64,000 nt of DNA from Epiperipatus broadwayi (Eukaryota > Onychophora > Udeonychophora > Euonychophora > Peripatidae): contig JAQFVV010000285.1 of assembly GCA_028023455.1 (NCBI GenBank), forward strand, positions 811,501 to 875,500. Reading direction: 5' to 3'. This document shows positions 10,454 to 19,514 of this stretch, one piece after another. The first letter of the stretch is position 1, and each line of letters starts with the position of its first letter. The notes under the pieces were generated by a model. It was not told where the DNA came from and searched no databases. It saw only the letters and a program-made list of their open reading frames with translations. The translations under genes were made by a program, and so were the position numbers.

Positions 10454-11875
10454 ATATTGTGTTAATCCTAATTTATAATTATTAGGTAAAAGCTCAATTG
10501 TTGCAAAAGATAAAATTATTAGTATGATTTTCTTTACTGATTATTTAAGGCTTCAGAAATACTAGAAGTTGCGTATCATGTATTATTTATAAAGTACATA
10601 TAAGAGTTAATTTCCTGGCGTAGCAATTCCAGGAATCACAATAAAAAAATTAATGAGCAAAATATGACGATAGAAAGTTGGTATTTGTTTGTTCATACTC
10701 TTTTTAAATTATTAAATTTTTAAAACTTTAATTAATTAGAAGTACTGCAGAAAATACTTTTTGTCTATTGAAAGTGGAAAAATAGCTATTTATGTTTAGT
10801 CTAAAATTCGTCAAAATAAAATGCCACATAATTGTTTAGATAAAAATAAAATTCCTTTTGCTCCGATTTTTAATAAGAGATTTATATATGTTAACATATA
10901 ATTTTCAATTGCAAATATATTGCCGTTGACGGCCTAACTATGGAATTTAATAAAACAAATTAAGACTGTATATTAATAATACTAGTATTAACATTTATTT
11001 AAATTATATTAAAATCATCTATAAAATAAATGGAAAATAATTTAAAAAATTTAACGTGTAAAGTCTTTAAATTATTATAGTTTTTTTTTTAAATTTTATG
11101 TATGTAAAATGGATGCTGGTATATTATATAAACAAACGGTATATGTGTAAGTATTTATATTCTTATTATATATTAGTATATTATAAATATGAACATATAT
11201 ATATAGATTATACACACATATATTTATACATATATGTAAGCAATTAATAAAACTAAAATTTTATCTTAAAAGTTTATAATAAAATATAAATATTGTAAGA
11301 TAATTTTATTAAACTTTCAAAAGTTTTATTTCCAGTCAGTTAATTAATTAATACAGTAAAATATAATATACTGAAAATAGAGACTTTTAAAAACAAACAA
11401 ATTTGATTTTTAAAACAAATAAACAAACAAAATTAGTAATCCATATATTGAGTTCAGTATAAAACTTATTTGCGTTTAATGCGAGTTTTATTTTTTATTT
11501 GGTATTTTAATAATTAGCTAACAATAATTGCTCAGTAATTACATTCAAAATGACGATCTGGAGACATGATTTGTGAACTTTGAACTCTTAATTCTACAAT
11601 CGCACTAAACCACGCAGGATATTGTACAATAAACAAAAATAGTAAACTAAAGATGTGCTTTTTAATTTTATTATATTACTAATATTAATTTTATAATATA
11701 TTTATAAAAATCCTTTATTAATAATGTAATTTCCGCACACATTTATTTTTGAATTAAAAAATACTATATAGAGTTTTCAATTATAAAAATTATTTTTTGA
11801 GAACTCTTTTCTATGAAATAAAGTTTAAAAAAAGTTGTTGTTTTTTTTTGCAAAAAGAAAAAACAATAATGAAAG
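10454..11875. other. AT-rich spacer, no gene seen
   Basis: Long AT-rich DNA with A/T runs and short TATA-type repeats near 11.2 kb. I see nothing that looks coding. Confidence 0.45.
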
Positions 11876-11879
11876 TAGA

Positions 11880-12065
11880 GATGATAATCTGGACCAACTG
11901 ATGATTGCTGATTTAGCATGAAATACGTATATCTGTGATTATTTATCTTTTTGACATATATGTGTTCAAGTGTAACAGTGTTATGAGATAGAGTGGAGAG
12001 TGGTGGGTCATGTGAAAGTCTGTGCTCATATACCCTATATATAAAAGTGAAAGATGTGGAGACAG
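11880..12065 (+). repeat. Composite repeat fragment (plus)
   Basis: Shares ATGATAATCTGGACCAACTG, ATGAAATACGTATATCTG and the tRNA-like end (GTTATGAGATAGAGTGGAGAG ... CATGTGAAAGTCTG) with the family at 1.7-4.7 kb. It faces the minus-strand fragment at 12205. Confidence 0.6.
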
Positions 12066-12204
12066 AAAGATTCAAAACAAATAAAAGAATTAAAAAAAAT
12101 GTGACAGGCCAATATATTTAGTATCAGACATTTTGAAATTCAACCTTTTTATGTATAATATGATTTTGTCCTACAGTACATGCTTTTTCATACCTGCACT
12201 TCTA

Positions 12205-12310
12205 TATGAAATGCATAGAGAGTTTGAACTACTTTCACATGACTCTCAACCTTCCATGCTATCTCATACCGCTGATACACTTGATCACACACATGTGATC
12301 AGTTTATAGA
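12205..12310 (-). repeat. Composite repeat fragment (minus)
   Basis: The tRNA-like end only: minus strand GTATGAGATAGCATGGAAGG, then AGTCATGTGAAAGTAGTT. With the plus copy at 11880 it forms an inverted pair. Confidence 0.55.
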
Positions 12311-12559
12311 TAGCTTACTGGGTAAACAGAGTTTTGATTTTAAATGCATTCAGGGAAATAAGAATGCTAGCTGCAGTTATTCTCTTTACTATACTTATAC
12401 AAAAAAAACTTTGTAACCTAACTATGCAATGCTTACACTTACATACATATATAATTAAAAGACATTAAACTCTATAAACACCAGAATTTTGTTAAAATAT
12501 GAAAAATATTACACTGCAGGTGCTAAGATAAATATTGGAATGAATTTCTGATTGGCTTA

Positions 12560-13030
12560 TGTTATCTCTTCAGAATTTGCTACAGCAATTGTATAGATTC
12601 CGAATTAAAACAATAAGAGGAGGGAATAAAAATAAATGAACCTTACTTAAGTCATCTAGAATTTGCAGATAATGGTAATTTTCACAATGAATGAGTTTAA
12701 AATCTTATAGGGGGTTTCAGATAAAAGCAAACATAAAATTGAATGTCATAAACAATATCACAAAACTTTTTGGAGTTGGGTAAAGTAGACTGACTGCTAT
12801 CTAAAGTTAATTGCTAAAACACTGAAAAAGCAAATAAACATAGATTGATAAAAATGATTTAACACAAGTTAACTATTATATAATTAACTCAATCAAATTA
12901 TTAATATAAATGAAAACCCAATAGATAAAATTAATCATAGAAGAACACTTGGTAGAGTGATTTAATTAGAATAATTTTTAAAAATGTTTATATGCTTTTA
13001 ACTGCATGACATATAGAGTAAAGTATAGAA
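12560..13030 (+). pseudogene. RTE-type LINE reverse transcriptase relic
   Basis: Plus-strand translation near 12610-12680 gives EEGIKINEPYLSHLEFADN, which is the segment ending in the FADD catalytic box of RTE-type RTs (the second Asp is now Asn). A LKQ-type segment precedes it, as in the copies at 8495 and 63.0 kb. Downstream sequence to ~13030 is only loosely alignable. Stop codons interrupt it within 30 codons on either side. Confidence 0.65.
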
Positions 13031-13849
13031 AAGATAAAAATGAAATATCTGGATGAAAGAAACATCATAAAAAGTCTGAAATAGAAGTAGATATACTTAC
13101 TATTAAAAGATAGGACAATAACTAAAGTCTTATATTAGAATTCAAAATAATATAACAGACCTAGGCAGAAATTACATAGAAGATAGTCGTATATGAAATG
13201 TAGAAGAAAAAAGACACAGATCTGAATAGCTAAATTAAATCCACAGAAGTTTATAGTATAAATGATAAATAATCATTAAAGATTATATATATATATATTA
13301 ATAAGCTGAAAAATTCCAAGGACTCCATTTTTTATTTTAACAATTGGTGGAGAAATTTGGCTATAAATAATAAGTGATTTTTCGATGTGTGATATAATCA
13401 TGTTTTTTTATCATTGCATATATAAACCAATGCATAAGGTAAACAAACATTTACTATAAACAAACATAATCTATATACACCATTAATCATTCATGTTTTC
13501 TAGTATTATAAAGTTATAAAATCACTAGATGACAAAAAAAAGAGGTTCAATTTTATAATGGTAACAAGAAGGTCCCTTTCTCCATCTGCTTATAATTTAG
13601 GCTTTACAATATTAGGCAATTGCTCGTTAATTGTACTAGATTGTTGTGATACTTACATATATTATGCTGGCCATCAAAATTAACACCAATTCCTATAAAT
13701 AATATAAATGTCATTTTATCACTTTTGTAGTAACATAGTTATATAGAAGTAGTTTATGATTAATTTTGTCTGATAGTTTTGCAATAATATTCTACTACAA
13801 ATGTGATCTATTATCAATAGTGTTATATATATAATAATAATTAAAACAA
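13031..13849. other. AT-rich spacer, no gene seen
   Basis: May hold the last, unrecognisable part of the RTE relic. Nothing else to report. Confidence 0.4.
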
Positions 13850-13983
13850 CTTATACATTTCGTAACTTGCTTTTAAGCTTGCATTTTATGATCAGTAGTT
13901 GGAGCTTAGCAATAGCTCTAAACAAGCTTTATTTTCATATGTGCCGAAGGAGATAGAGTTCAAAATCTCTATTGTTATCCCCA

Positions 13984-14030
13984 CCTCCAGACCAGCTGGT
14001 TTCAAGCTTATTGGCTTATGTCAGTGGAGG
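13984..14030 (-). ncRNA. Type I hammerhead ribozyme motif, core decayed
   Basis: Minus strand, 5' to 3': stem I strand CCTCCA; core CTGACAT (CUGANGA expected, last two bases changed); stem II AAGC-loop-GCTT, 4 perfect pairs; GAAA; stem III palindrome ACCAGCTGGT; cleavage C after GGT; stem I return strand TGGAGG, 6 perfect pairs. All helices survive, but the changed catalytic G8/A9 positions predict loss of activity. Confidence 0.65.
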
Positions 14031-14401
14031 GCTGGGAGACTAGAAACTAGATCTAAAATATCAACTCTAAAGTCATCACTTATCAAACATGTTTCTATCA
14101 ATTTGAAAGCATGAATTTTCAGATACATAAATGTCTTCAAACACAGCCTAACAAACTAGATATCTATATGGGTCTGAATTCAGTTCAGTTTCACCATATA
14201 GTAAAAGCCTCTGCAATACATAGAATTGCAAAAACCTTTGAAGGTACACTTATAATAATTAAAACAAGTTATAAATTTTGTAACTTACTTTGAAGCTTGC
14301 ATTTTATGATCACTAGATGAAGCTTACCAATAGCTCTAAAGAAGCTTTGTTTTCATAAATGCCGAAAAATATACAATTCAAAATCTCTATCATTTTTCAC
14401 A

Positions 14402-14448
14402 CCTCCAGACCAACTGGTTTCAAGCTTATTGGCTCATGTCAGTGGAGG
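14402..14448 (-). ncRNA. Type I hammerhead ribozyme motif, second unit, core decayed
   Basis: Same layout as 13984-14030: CCTCCA, CTGACAT, stem II weakened (GAGCC...GCTT), GAAA, stem III accagttggt-type near-palindrome, C, TGGAGG. Predicted cleavage site at 14408, 418 bp from the one at 13990. Confidence 0.6.
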
Positions 14449-14792
14449 GCTGGGAGACTAGAAACTAGATCTAAAATACCAACTCTAAAGTCAGCACTTA
14501 TCCAACATGTTTCTACCAATTTGAAAGCATATATATATATATACATACTTACAATTTCCATTCCATCATCAATTCATAAGAATAAAGGCATCAGACAAAT
14601 GTAAATAATCTCCAAAATGCATTTTATGGTGAATCAATGTTATTAAATTGCCCCTGGTCATTATCTCTTACACATTGTTTTCAGCATTTATTCAGTATTT
14701 ATCAATATGGAATTACTATAAATTGATTTACAAATATCAAACTTCTGCACTCTTTCATTTGACATCATTCACTTTACATAAATACATTAAAG

Positions 14793-15160
14793 CAGGGGTT
14801 CCCAACCCTATGCCCATGGGCGCCATGGTGCCCGCAGACCATTTTACGTGTGCCCGCCGCTATTCGAACACGATAAAAAATTATTTATCTGATACAAATA
14901 AATTTAATTTTTAAAATTTTTTATAAATTATTGTATTAGATTGTAATCAAATTGTAGGGCATACTACACTTTTACAGCATAGAAATATAAACGTTAATTA
15001 TATATTAAAATTTTATTTTTGAAATAAATATTTTTTTGTACATTATGTGTATTATTAACAATATCCAACTATAAATTTACATTGAAAAAATAAATGGTGC
15101 CCACCACCTGGCCAGTATTATGGAATGTGCTCTTAAGTGCGAAAAGGTTAGGGACCCCTG
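14793..15160. mobile_element. hAT-type MITE, 368 bp, with 8 bp TSD
   Basis: Terminal inverted repeats CAGGGGTTCCCAACC and GGTTAGGGACCCCTG are flanked by an exact 8 bp duplication CATTAAAG (14785-14792 and 15161-15168). Eight-base duplications and CAGGGG ends are diagnostic of hAT elements. No transposase is encoded. A short block TGCCCGCAGACCATTTTACG/TGCCCACCACCTGGCC lies just inside each end. Confidence 0.95.
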
Positions 15161-15168
15161 CATTAAAG

Positions 15169-15785
15169 CATATTAATGATCATTTATTAAGCTAAAGATG
15201 ATCTTAAAATTCATATCCACAGATTAATTTTAAACTTAATTAAAGATTAACATATCTGTTTTTTTTTTTAACAAATATGCTATTTTTAATTATCATGAAA
15301 ATTTTCAAATTATATATTATTTTTTAACTGGATTTATAGTTTAAATCTGAGCTAGGAATAATGTATGAGGCACATAATATTACATGGCTATTTGTTTAAA
15401 GATAACATTGATAGTTTATTTTAATTTAAACTGCTCTTCTGCACTGATTTTAATATTATTTCTTGATATATATATATATGCTCATTTTCTGGTAGAAGAG
15501 GTCTGTATTTGTGATAATAAGTAATAAACTTCAAACTAATTTAATCCAGCATTCTTGGTGGAATTAATTCTTTCTTATCTGGTTTTACAATTGTATAATA
15601 ATTAGTAAAAAACAAAAGTATACATGATTTCATTATTATTTTATATGTATATGTTTTATTTTTAAAATTAGAAGTTAATGAATTTTGGATAATAATAATT
15701 AAGAACACTATGGCCTGTATGATGTTTATGCCTTATAAAACTATTTGCTAATGCATATTAATATTTTTTGTTAATACATTTACAG
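15169..15785. other. AT-rich spacer, no gene seen
   Basis: No supported feature. Confidence 0.45.
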
Positions 15786-15789
15786 ATAA

Positions 15790-15965
15790 ACAAGGCAAAA
15801 CTCTCCATACAGTAGTGCCACCCTGTGCCAACCAGAGTAATCAATGGATGCCAGAAGGCTTGTAATAAAAGCCCTATCTAGTGCCTACTCATCCAATATC
15901 TCCCACTAATTTCTGGCTTATGGCCTTCGTCACTGAGGAGCCTAGTATAAGAGATAGTGATCATG
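15790..15965 (-). repeat. Hammerhead-like repeat, family C, single copy
   Basis: Related to the copy at 30.71-30.97 kb: shared blocks include CTCCATACAGTAGTGCCA / CTCCACACAATAGTGCTA, TGGATGCCAGAA / TAGATGCCAGAA, and TTCTGGCTTATGGCC / TTCTAGTTTATGGC. It contains the hammerhead-like segment at 15898-15940. Confidence 0.55.
15898..15940 (-). ncRNA. Degraded hammerhead-like motif
   Basis: Minus strand: GTGACGA (one change from CUGACGA, at C3), stem II GGC-CATAA-GCC perfect, GAAA, then ATTAGTG where a cleavable H17 has become G. Comparing it with the 30.8 kb copy suggests an ancestral form with stem I TCTCCA/TGGAGA and stem III ACTAGT. Inactive as it stands. Confidence 0.45.
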
Positions 15966-15989
15966 TGATGTATATTTACAGACACTGTA

Positions 15990-16505
15990 TTAGGACTTTT
16001 TGAAATATTGTAGTAACTCTAAATGCACTTTTGATTTTAAAACAAATTTATAGTTATATCAGAATTCACATTTATTTATTTCCATTTTAAAAATAATTTT
16101 TAGCCAAGGAAAATTTCAAAAATTCTCGGGAGTTGCTCATTTGCTGCTTTTCTACCCACCATTGAAGATGAAAAAGTCATTTGTCCCCATTACATATTCT
16201 GTTTATTATTTTTGTCAATGTTTTCAAATTTCATATAGGATTTTTTAGAATGTTTTTCATTGGTAAATTTGTAAACTTATAATTATAACAAATCAAAGTT
16301 CTATTTTTTAAATTTTAATATCAAAAAAGAATTTAATATTAAAATCAAAAATTGAACATTGATAAAAAAAATTGCAACCAGAGCTAACAATAAAAATATC
16401 AACTTGCTAAAGAGTTAATCATTAAACTATTTATCTAAAGCAGATAATGTCAAAGGTCTGAATACAAAAAGTTTTTCTCATGTAAATCAAATTATAGTAA
16501 TATGT
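15990..16505. other. AT-rich spacer, no gene seen
   Basis: No supported feature. Confidence 0.4.
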
Positions 16506-16510
16506 ATAAA

Positions 16511-16700
16511 TAATCTATTAGGGGTATTTATTTACACCATCTGTAGAAATTAATTAGACACTTGCAGTCTGATATATGGCAACATTTTATTAAAAAATCA
16601 ACTAAATCTTTTACAGGACATATTTCTGTCAATAAAATTTAAGATCATCAGTAGCTCAAAAGATTAGCTGAGATTATGCCAAGCATTGCAACTCATTATC
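16511..16700 (-). repeat. PLE-flanking direct repeat (pLTR-like), left copy
   Basis: Aligns with 17941-18130 in the same orientation: TATTTATTTACACCATCTG with TATTTATTTATACCTTCTA, and TTTTACAGGACATATTTCTG with CTTGCAGGACCTGTATTTTC. The pair brackets the endonuclease inverted repeat, as the pseudo-LTRs of Penelope-like elements do. It holds a hammerhead motif on the minus strand. Confidence 0.55.
16605..16665 (-). ncRNA. Hammerhead ribozyme motif in PLE pLTR
   Basis: Minus strand: outer stem I AATCTTTT/AAAAGATT (8 perfect pairs) with an internal loop, core CTGATGA intact, stem II TCTTAA/TTGACA (one mismatch), GAAA intact, very short stem III, then GTC with C as the cleavable base at 16617. 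Short stem III is usual for PLE hammerheads. The pairs next to the core in stem I are poor, so activity is doubtful. Confidence 0.55.
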
Positions 16701-16851
16701 TATTTGAAGACATTTCATTTGCCATCAAGCTTGGAATGTGAATTTTAGCAAAAGTTTAACTAAAGTCTGCTTTATGTCAGTATAATATTAATAGATAAAC
16801 AGATTATAATTCAGTTTATTTTAAAATAAATTTATACATTTAAATATGGAT

Positions 16852-17262
16852 TATTCTCTGAAATGAAATATAATCAATTTATATGACAACTATATACTTA
16901 AATAATAAATAAATAATAAATTTATTAACATCTAATCGATTTTCGTTAAAAAATGAACCTTGTCAACATATTATAACAATTCAAAAAATTCACGTGATTT
17001 CCATATTATCTTAACACACCATCTACTGGTCACACTTAACTATAAAAATGTTTTTATATTCTCCAATGTTTATTTAATGACCATTTTCCTCCTAACTTTA
17101 TTGACCTTTGTACTAAATTCATACATTTCTCTTTATTTTCTTGTATATACAATGTTTCATATACTTTTCTTTCTTTATAATTTTTACAATATTTGATAAC
17201 TTCAATATTTTCTTTACAATTCATAATGTGTCCTGTTTTTAAAAAATGGAAAAATGGTCCTG
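16852..17262. repeat. Left arm of ~410 bp inverted repeat in PLE
   Basis: Reverse complement of 17435-17839 at high identity (for example CATCTAATCGATTTTCGTTA against the complement of TGAATGAAAATTGATTAGATG). The arm contains the last part of the endonuclease frame and the 3' non-coding region, so two PLE 3' ends face away from each other. Spacer is 172 bp. Confidence 0.85.
17054..17262 (-). pseudogene. PLE GIY-YIG endonuclease C-terminus, minus copy
   Basis: Open minus-strand frame reading SGPFFHFLKTGHIMNCKENI and on to a terminal SLNKHWRI. The H-F-L-x-x-x-H core and following Glu-containing helix match the second half of GIY-YIG domains found at the C-terminus of Penelope-like reverse transcriptases. 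No RT domain is present, so this is a 5'-truncated fragment. It lacks stops, unlike most relics here, which suggests it is among the younger insertions. Confidence 0.7.
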
Positions 17263-17330
17263 ATTTAAAACAAAACTAGTAAGTAATTCTAAAATAAGGA
17301 ATGATAAGAATGATAAGATAGGAATAGTTT

Positions 17331-17640
17331 ATAAAATTATTTGTAAAAGATGCAAGATGATATACATAGTCAGTCAGCAAAAAATAAAATAGGAAGGGGT
17401 AAAGAGCACGACAGAGCAATAAATAGAAAAGATATTAAAACAGGACCATTTTGCCATTTTTTAGAAAAAGTACACATTATGAATTGTAAAGAAAATATTG
17501 AAGTTATCAAATATTGTAAAAATTATAGAGAAAGAAAAGTATATGAAACATTGTATATACAAGAAAGTAAAGAGAAATGTATGAATTTAGTACAAAGATC
17601 AGTAAAGTTAGGAGGAAAATGGTCATTAAATAAACATTAG
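17331..17640 (+). pseudogene. PLE GIY-YIG endonuclease, plus copy
   Basis: Extends further upstream than the minus copy. YKIICKRCKMIYI at 17331-17369 is the GIY-YIG start (Y-x-I-x-C-x-x-C ... YI); after a frame break, GRGKEHDRAINRKDIKTGPF and CHFLEKVHIMNCKENIEVIK cover the R-x-x-E-H and H-x-x-x-x-H segments. The frame ends at TAG where the minus copy has TGG. Part of the unique spacer of the inverted repeat is coding, so the plus copy is the longer of the two. Confidence 0.7.
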
Positions 17641-17839
17641 AGAATATAAAACATTTTTATAGTTAAGTTTGACCAGTAGATGGTGTGTTAAGATAATACA
17701 TAAATCACATGAATTTTTTGAATTGTTATAATATCTTGACAAAGTTCATTTTTGAATGAAAATTGATTAGATGTTAATAAATTTATTATTTATGTATATA
17801 GTTGTCATATAAATTGATTATATTTCATTTCAGAGAATA
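17435..17839. repeat. Right arm of ~405 bp inverted repeat in PLE
   Basis: Partner of 16852-17262; includes the end of the plus-strand endonuclease frame and its 3' non-coding region. Confidence 0.85.
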
Positions 17840-17940
17840 GTATATTAGGAAGACAACATAATTGTTTTATAATACCATCATATGAAATATTTAAATATAT
17901 ATATCTTAATTAAATATCACATAAATATATAATATATCAA

Positions 17941-18130
17941 TGATATTTATTTATACCTTCTATTGAAATTTATAAAAACATGTATTTATATATAGTACTG
18001 TTTGATGAAAAGTCCACTAACACTCTTGCAGGACCTGTATTTTCATCAATAAAACTCAACATTATCCATGGATCATGATGATAGTTGATATTGCATCAAA
18101 TATTTCCATTTCAATAGACTTACAATGCTC
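17941..18130 (-). repeat. PLE-flanking direct repeat (pLTR-like), right copy
   Basis: Partner of 16511-16700. Its hammerhead counterpart has lost the CUGAUGA box (ATGTTGA instead) but keeps GATGAAAATACAGGTCCTGC. Confidence 0.5.
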
Positions 18131-18282
18131 AATTTGAATATTAAAATTTTAGCATACACATATAATATATTGATTATATATATATGATCAATAGATGGCA
18201 TTTTATCAAAAACACCATCAAAGCATATGTTTGTTTACATAAACATCAGAGTAAGCATTCACTATCTCTTTCATTAGTTCCA

Positions 18283-18327
18283 CCCTCAGATCATGATTTC
18301 AAGCTGATTTGCTATCATCAGTGAAGG
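18283..18327 (-). ncRNA. Type I hammerhead ribozyme, U1, intact core
   Basis: Minus strand: stem I CCTTCA; CTGATGA; stem II AGC-loop AAATCA-GCT with a terminal U-U; GAAA; stem III palindrome ATCATGAT; cleavage C at 18289 (AUC); stem I return TGAGGG, six pairs including one G-U. Every invariant core position (C3 U4 G5 A6 G8 A9, G12 A13 A14, A15.1-U16.1, H17) is present. The short stems II and III suggest a weak monomer, of the sort that works better as a dimer in tandem transcripts. Confidence 0.8.
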
Positions 18328-18683
18328 ATAGGATTAAGAAACTAGATCTAAACACTAACTCCGAGCGTTTATGAAACAATTTCTATTCAGCTTGCAAGCG
18401 TGAATCTTTTAGACACGTAATGTCTTCAAACTCAGCATAGCAAGCCAGATAGCTATATGGGTCTGATATCAGTTCAGTTTCACCACATAGTAGAAGCCTC
18501 TGCAATATATATCATTGCAAGAAAACTTCAAAGGTACATTTATGAAAAACAAAAAACAAGTTAAACTTGCTAACGCTTGTATTTATGATCAATAGATGGT
18601 GTTGTACCAAAAACACCATCAAAGTGTATGTTTGTTTACATAAACGACAGAGTAAGCATTCACTATCTCTTTTATTAGTTCCA

Positions 18684-18728
18684 CCCTCAGATCATGATTT
18701 CAAGCTGATTTGCTATCATTAGTGAAGG
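18684..18728 (-). ncRNA. Hammerhead ribozyme motif, U2, G5 mutated
   Basis: Identical to the U1 motif except CTAATGA for CTGATGA. The change at catalytic G5 predicts loss of cleavage. Its cleavage position (18690) is 401 bp from that of U1. Confidence 0.75.
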
Positions 18729-18865
18729 ATAGGAATAAGAAACTAGATCTTGGTATGCTGAGTTTGAAGACATTACATGTCTAAAAGATTCACGTTTGCA
18801 AGCTGAATAGAAATTGTTTCATAAATGCTCGGAGTTAGTGTTTAGATCTAGTTTCTTATTCCTAT

Positions 18866-18910
18866 CCTTCACTGATGATAGCAAATCATCTTAAAATCAT
18901 GATCTGAGGG
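18866..18910 (+). ncRNA. Hammerhead ribozyme motif, U3, GAAA mutated
   Basis: CCTTCA, CTGATGA, then ATCATCTTAAAATC in place of ATCAGCTTGAAATC: stem II loses a pair and G12 becomes A. Predicted inactive. Cleavage position 18904. Confidence 0.7.
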
Positions 18911-19265
18911 TGGAACTAATGAAAGAAATAGTGAATGCTTACTCTGATGTTTATGTAAACAAACATATGCTTTGACGGTGTTTTTGGTAAAACGCCATCT
19001 ATTGATCATAAATACAAGCGTTAGCAAGTTTAACTTGTTTTTTGTTTTTCATAAATGTACCTTTGAAGTTTTCTTGCAATGATATATATTGCAGAGGCTT
19101 TTACTATGTGGTGAAACTGAACTGATATTAGACCCATATAGCTATCTGGATTGCTATGCTGAGTTTGAAGACATTACATGTCTAAAAGATTCAAGCTTGC
19201 AAGCTAAATAGAAATTGTTTCATAAATGCTCGGAGTTTTATTTAGATCTAGTTTCTTATTTATAT

Positions 19266-19310
19266 TCTTCACTGATGATAGCAAATCAGCTTGAAATAAT
19301 GATCTGAGGG
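19266..19310 (+). ncRNA. Type I hammerhead ribozyme, U4, intact core
   Basis: CTGATGA, stem II as U1, GAAA and ATC all present; stem I TCTTCA/TGAGGG with three wobble pairs or fewer; stem III ATAATGAT carries one mismatch. Cleavage position 19304, exactly 400 bp after that of U3. Confidence 0.72.
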
Positions 19311-19514
19311 TGGAACTAATGAAAGAGATAGTGAATGCTTACTCTGACGTTTATGTAAACAAACATACGCTTTGACGGTGTTTTTGGTAAAACACCATCT
19401 ATTGATCATAAATACAAGCATTAGCAAGTTTAACTTGTTTTTTTGTTTTATATATATATATTTATATTGAATTAAATGTTTCTATGGATTGTTATTATAA
19501 TGCTGAATAGAAAT

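Larger units (their letters stand above)
13850..14525 (-). repeat. Tandem hammerhead-bearing repeat (retrozyme-like), family A
   Basis: One full and one partial copy of a ~418 bp unit head to tail. Conserved blocks include TAGAAACTAGATCTAAAATA, TGGGTCTGAATTCAGTTCAG and AAAAGCCTCTGCAATACAT, which also occur in the 400 bp family at 18.2-19.4 kb, so the two families share ancestry. Each copy carries a hammerhead motif on the minus strand (13984-14030 and 14402-14448), 418 bp apart. No protein is encoded; open frames over it are chance. Tandem dimers with one hammerhead per unit are the known form of retrozymes. Confidence 0.75.
18187..18750 (-). repeat. Hammerhead repeat palindrome, left arm (units U1, U2), family B
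   Basis: One full ~400 bp unit followed by half of a second, both with the hammerhead on the minus strand. Blocks in order (plus): ATCAATAGATGGCATTTTAT, GTTTGTTTACATAAACATCA, ACTATCTCTTTCATTAGTTC, hammerhead, AAGAAACTAGATCTAAACAC, GTCTGATATCAGTTCAGTTT, GAAGCCTCTGCAATATATAT. The arm pairs with 18843-19406 almost throughout. Confidence 0.88.
18843..19440 (+). repeat. Hammerhead repeat palindrome, right arm (units U3, U4)
   Basis: Inverted counterpart of 18187-18750. The first 92 bp of U3 (18751-18842) have no partner in U2 and form the loop of the palindrome; they match the middle of U1. The arm ends with AACTTGTTTTTTTG, the unit boundary. Confidence 0.88.

Noticed and set aside
13899-14604. 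Three plus-strand frames with repeated motifs as a protein family
   Set aside because: They lie antisense over the hammerhead repeat and their similarity follows from the DNA repeat; no domain or start context supports translation.
16960-17196. 78-codon plus-strand frame as a membrane protein
   Set aside because: It is the antisense shadow of the minus-strand GIY-YIG fragment; its hydrophobic look comes from AT-rich antisense codons.
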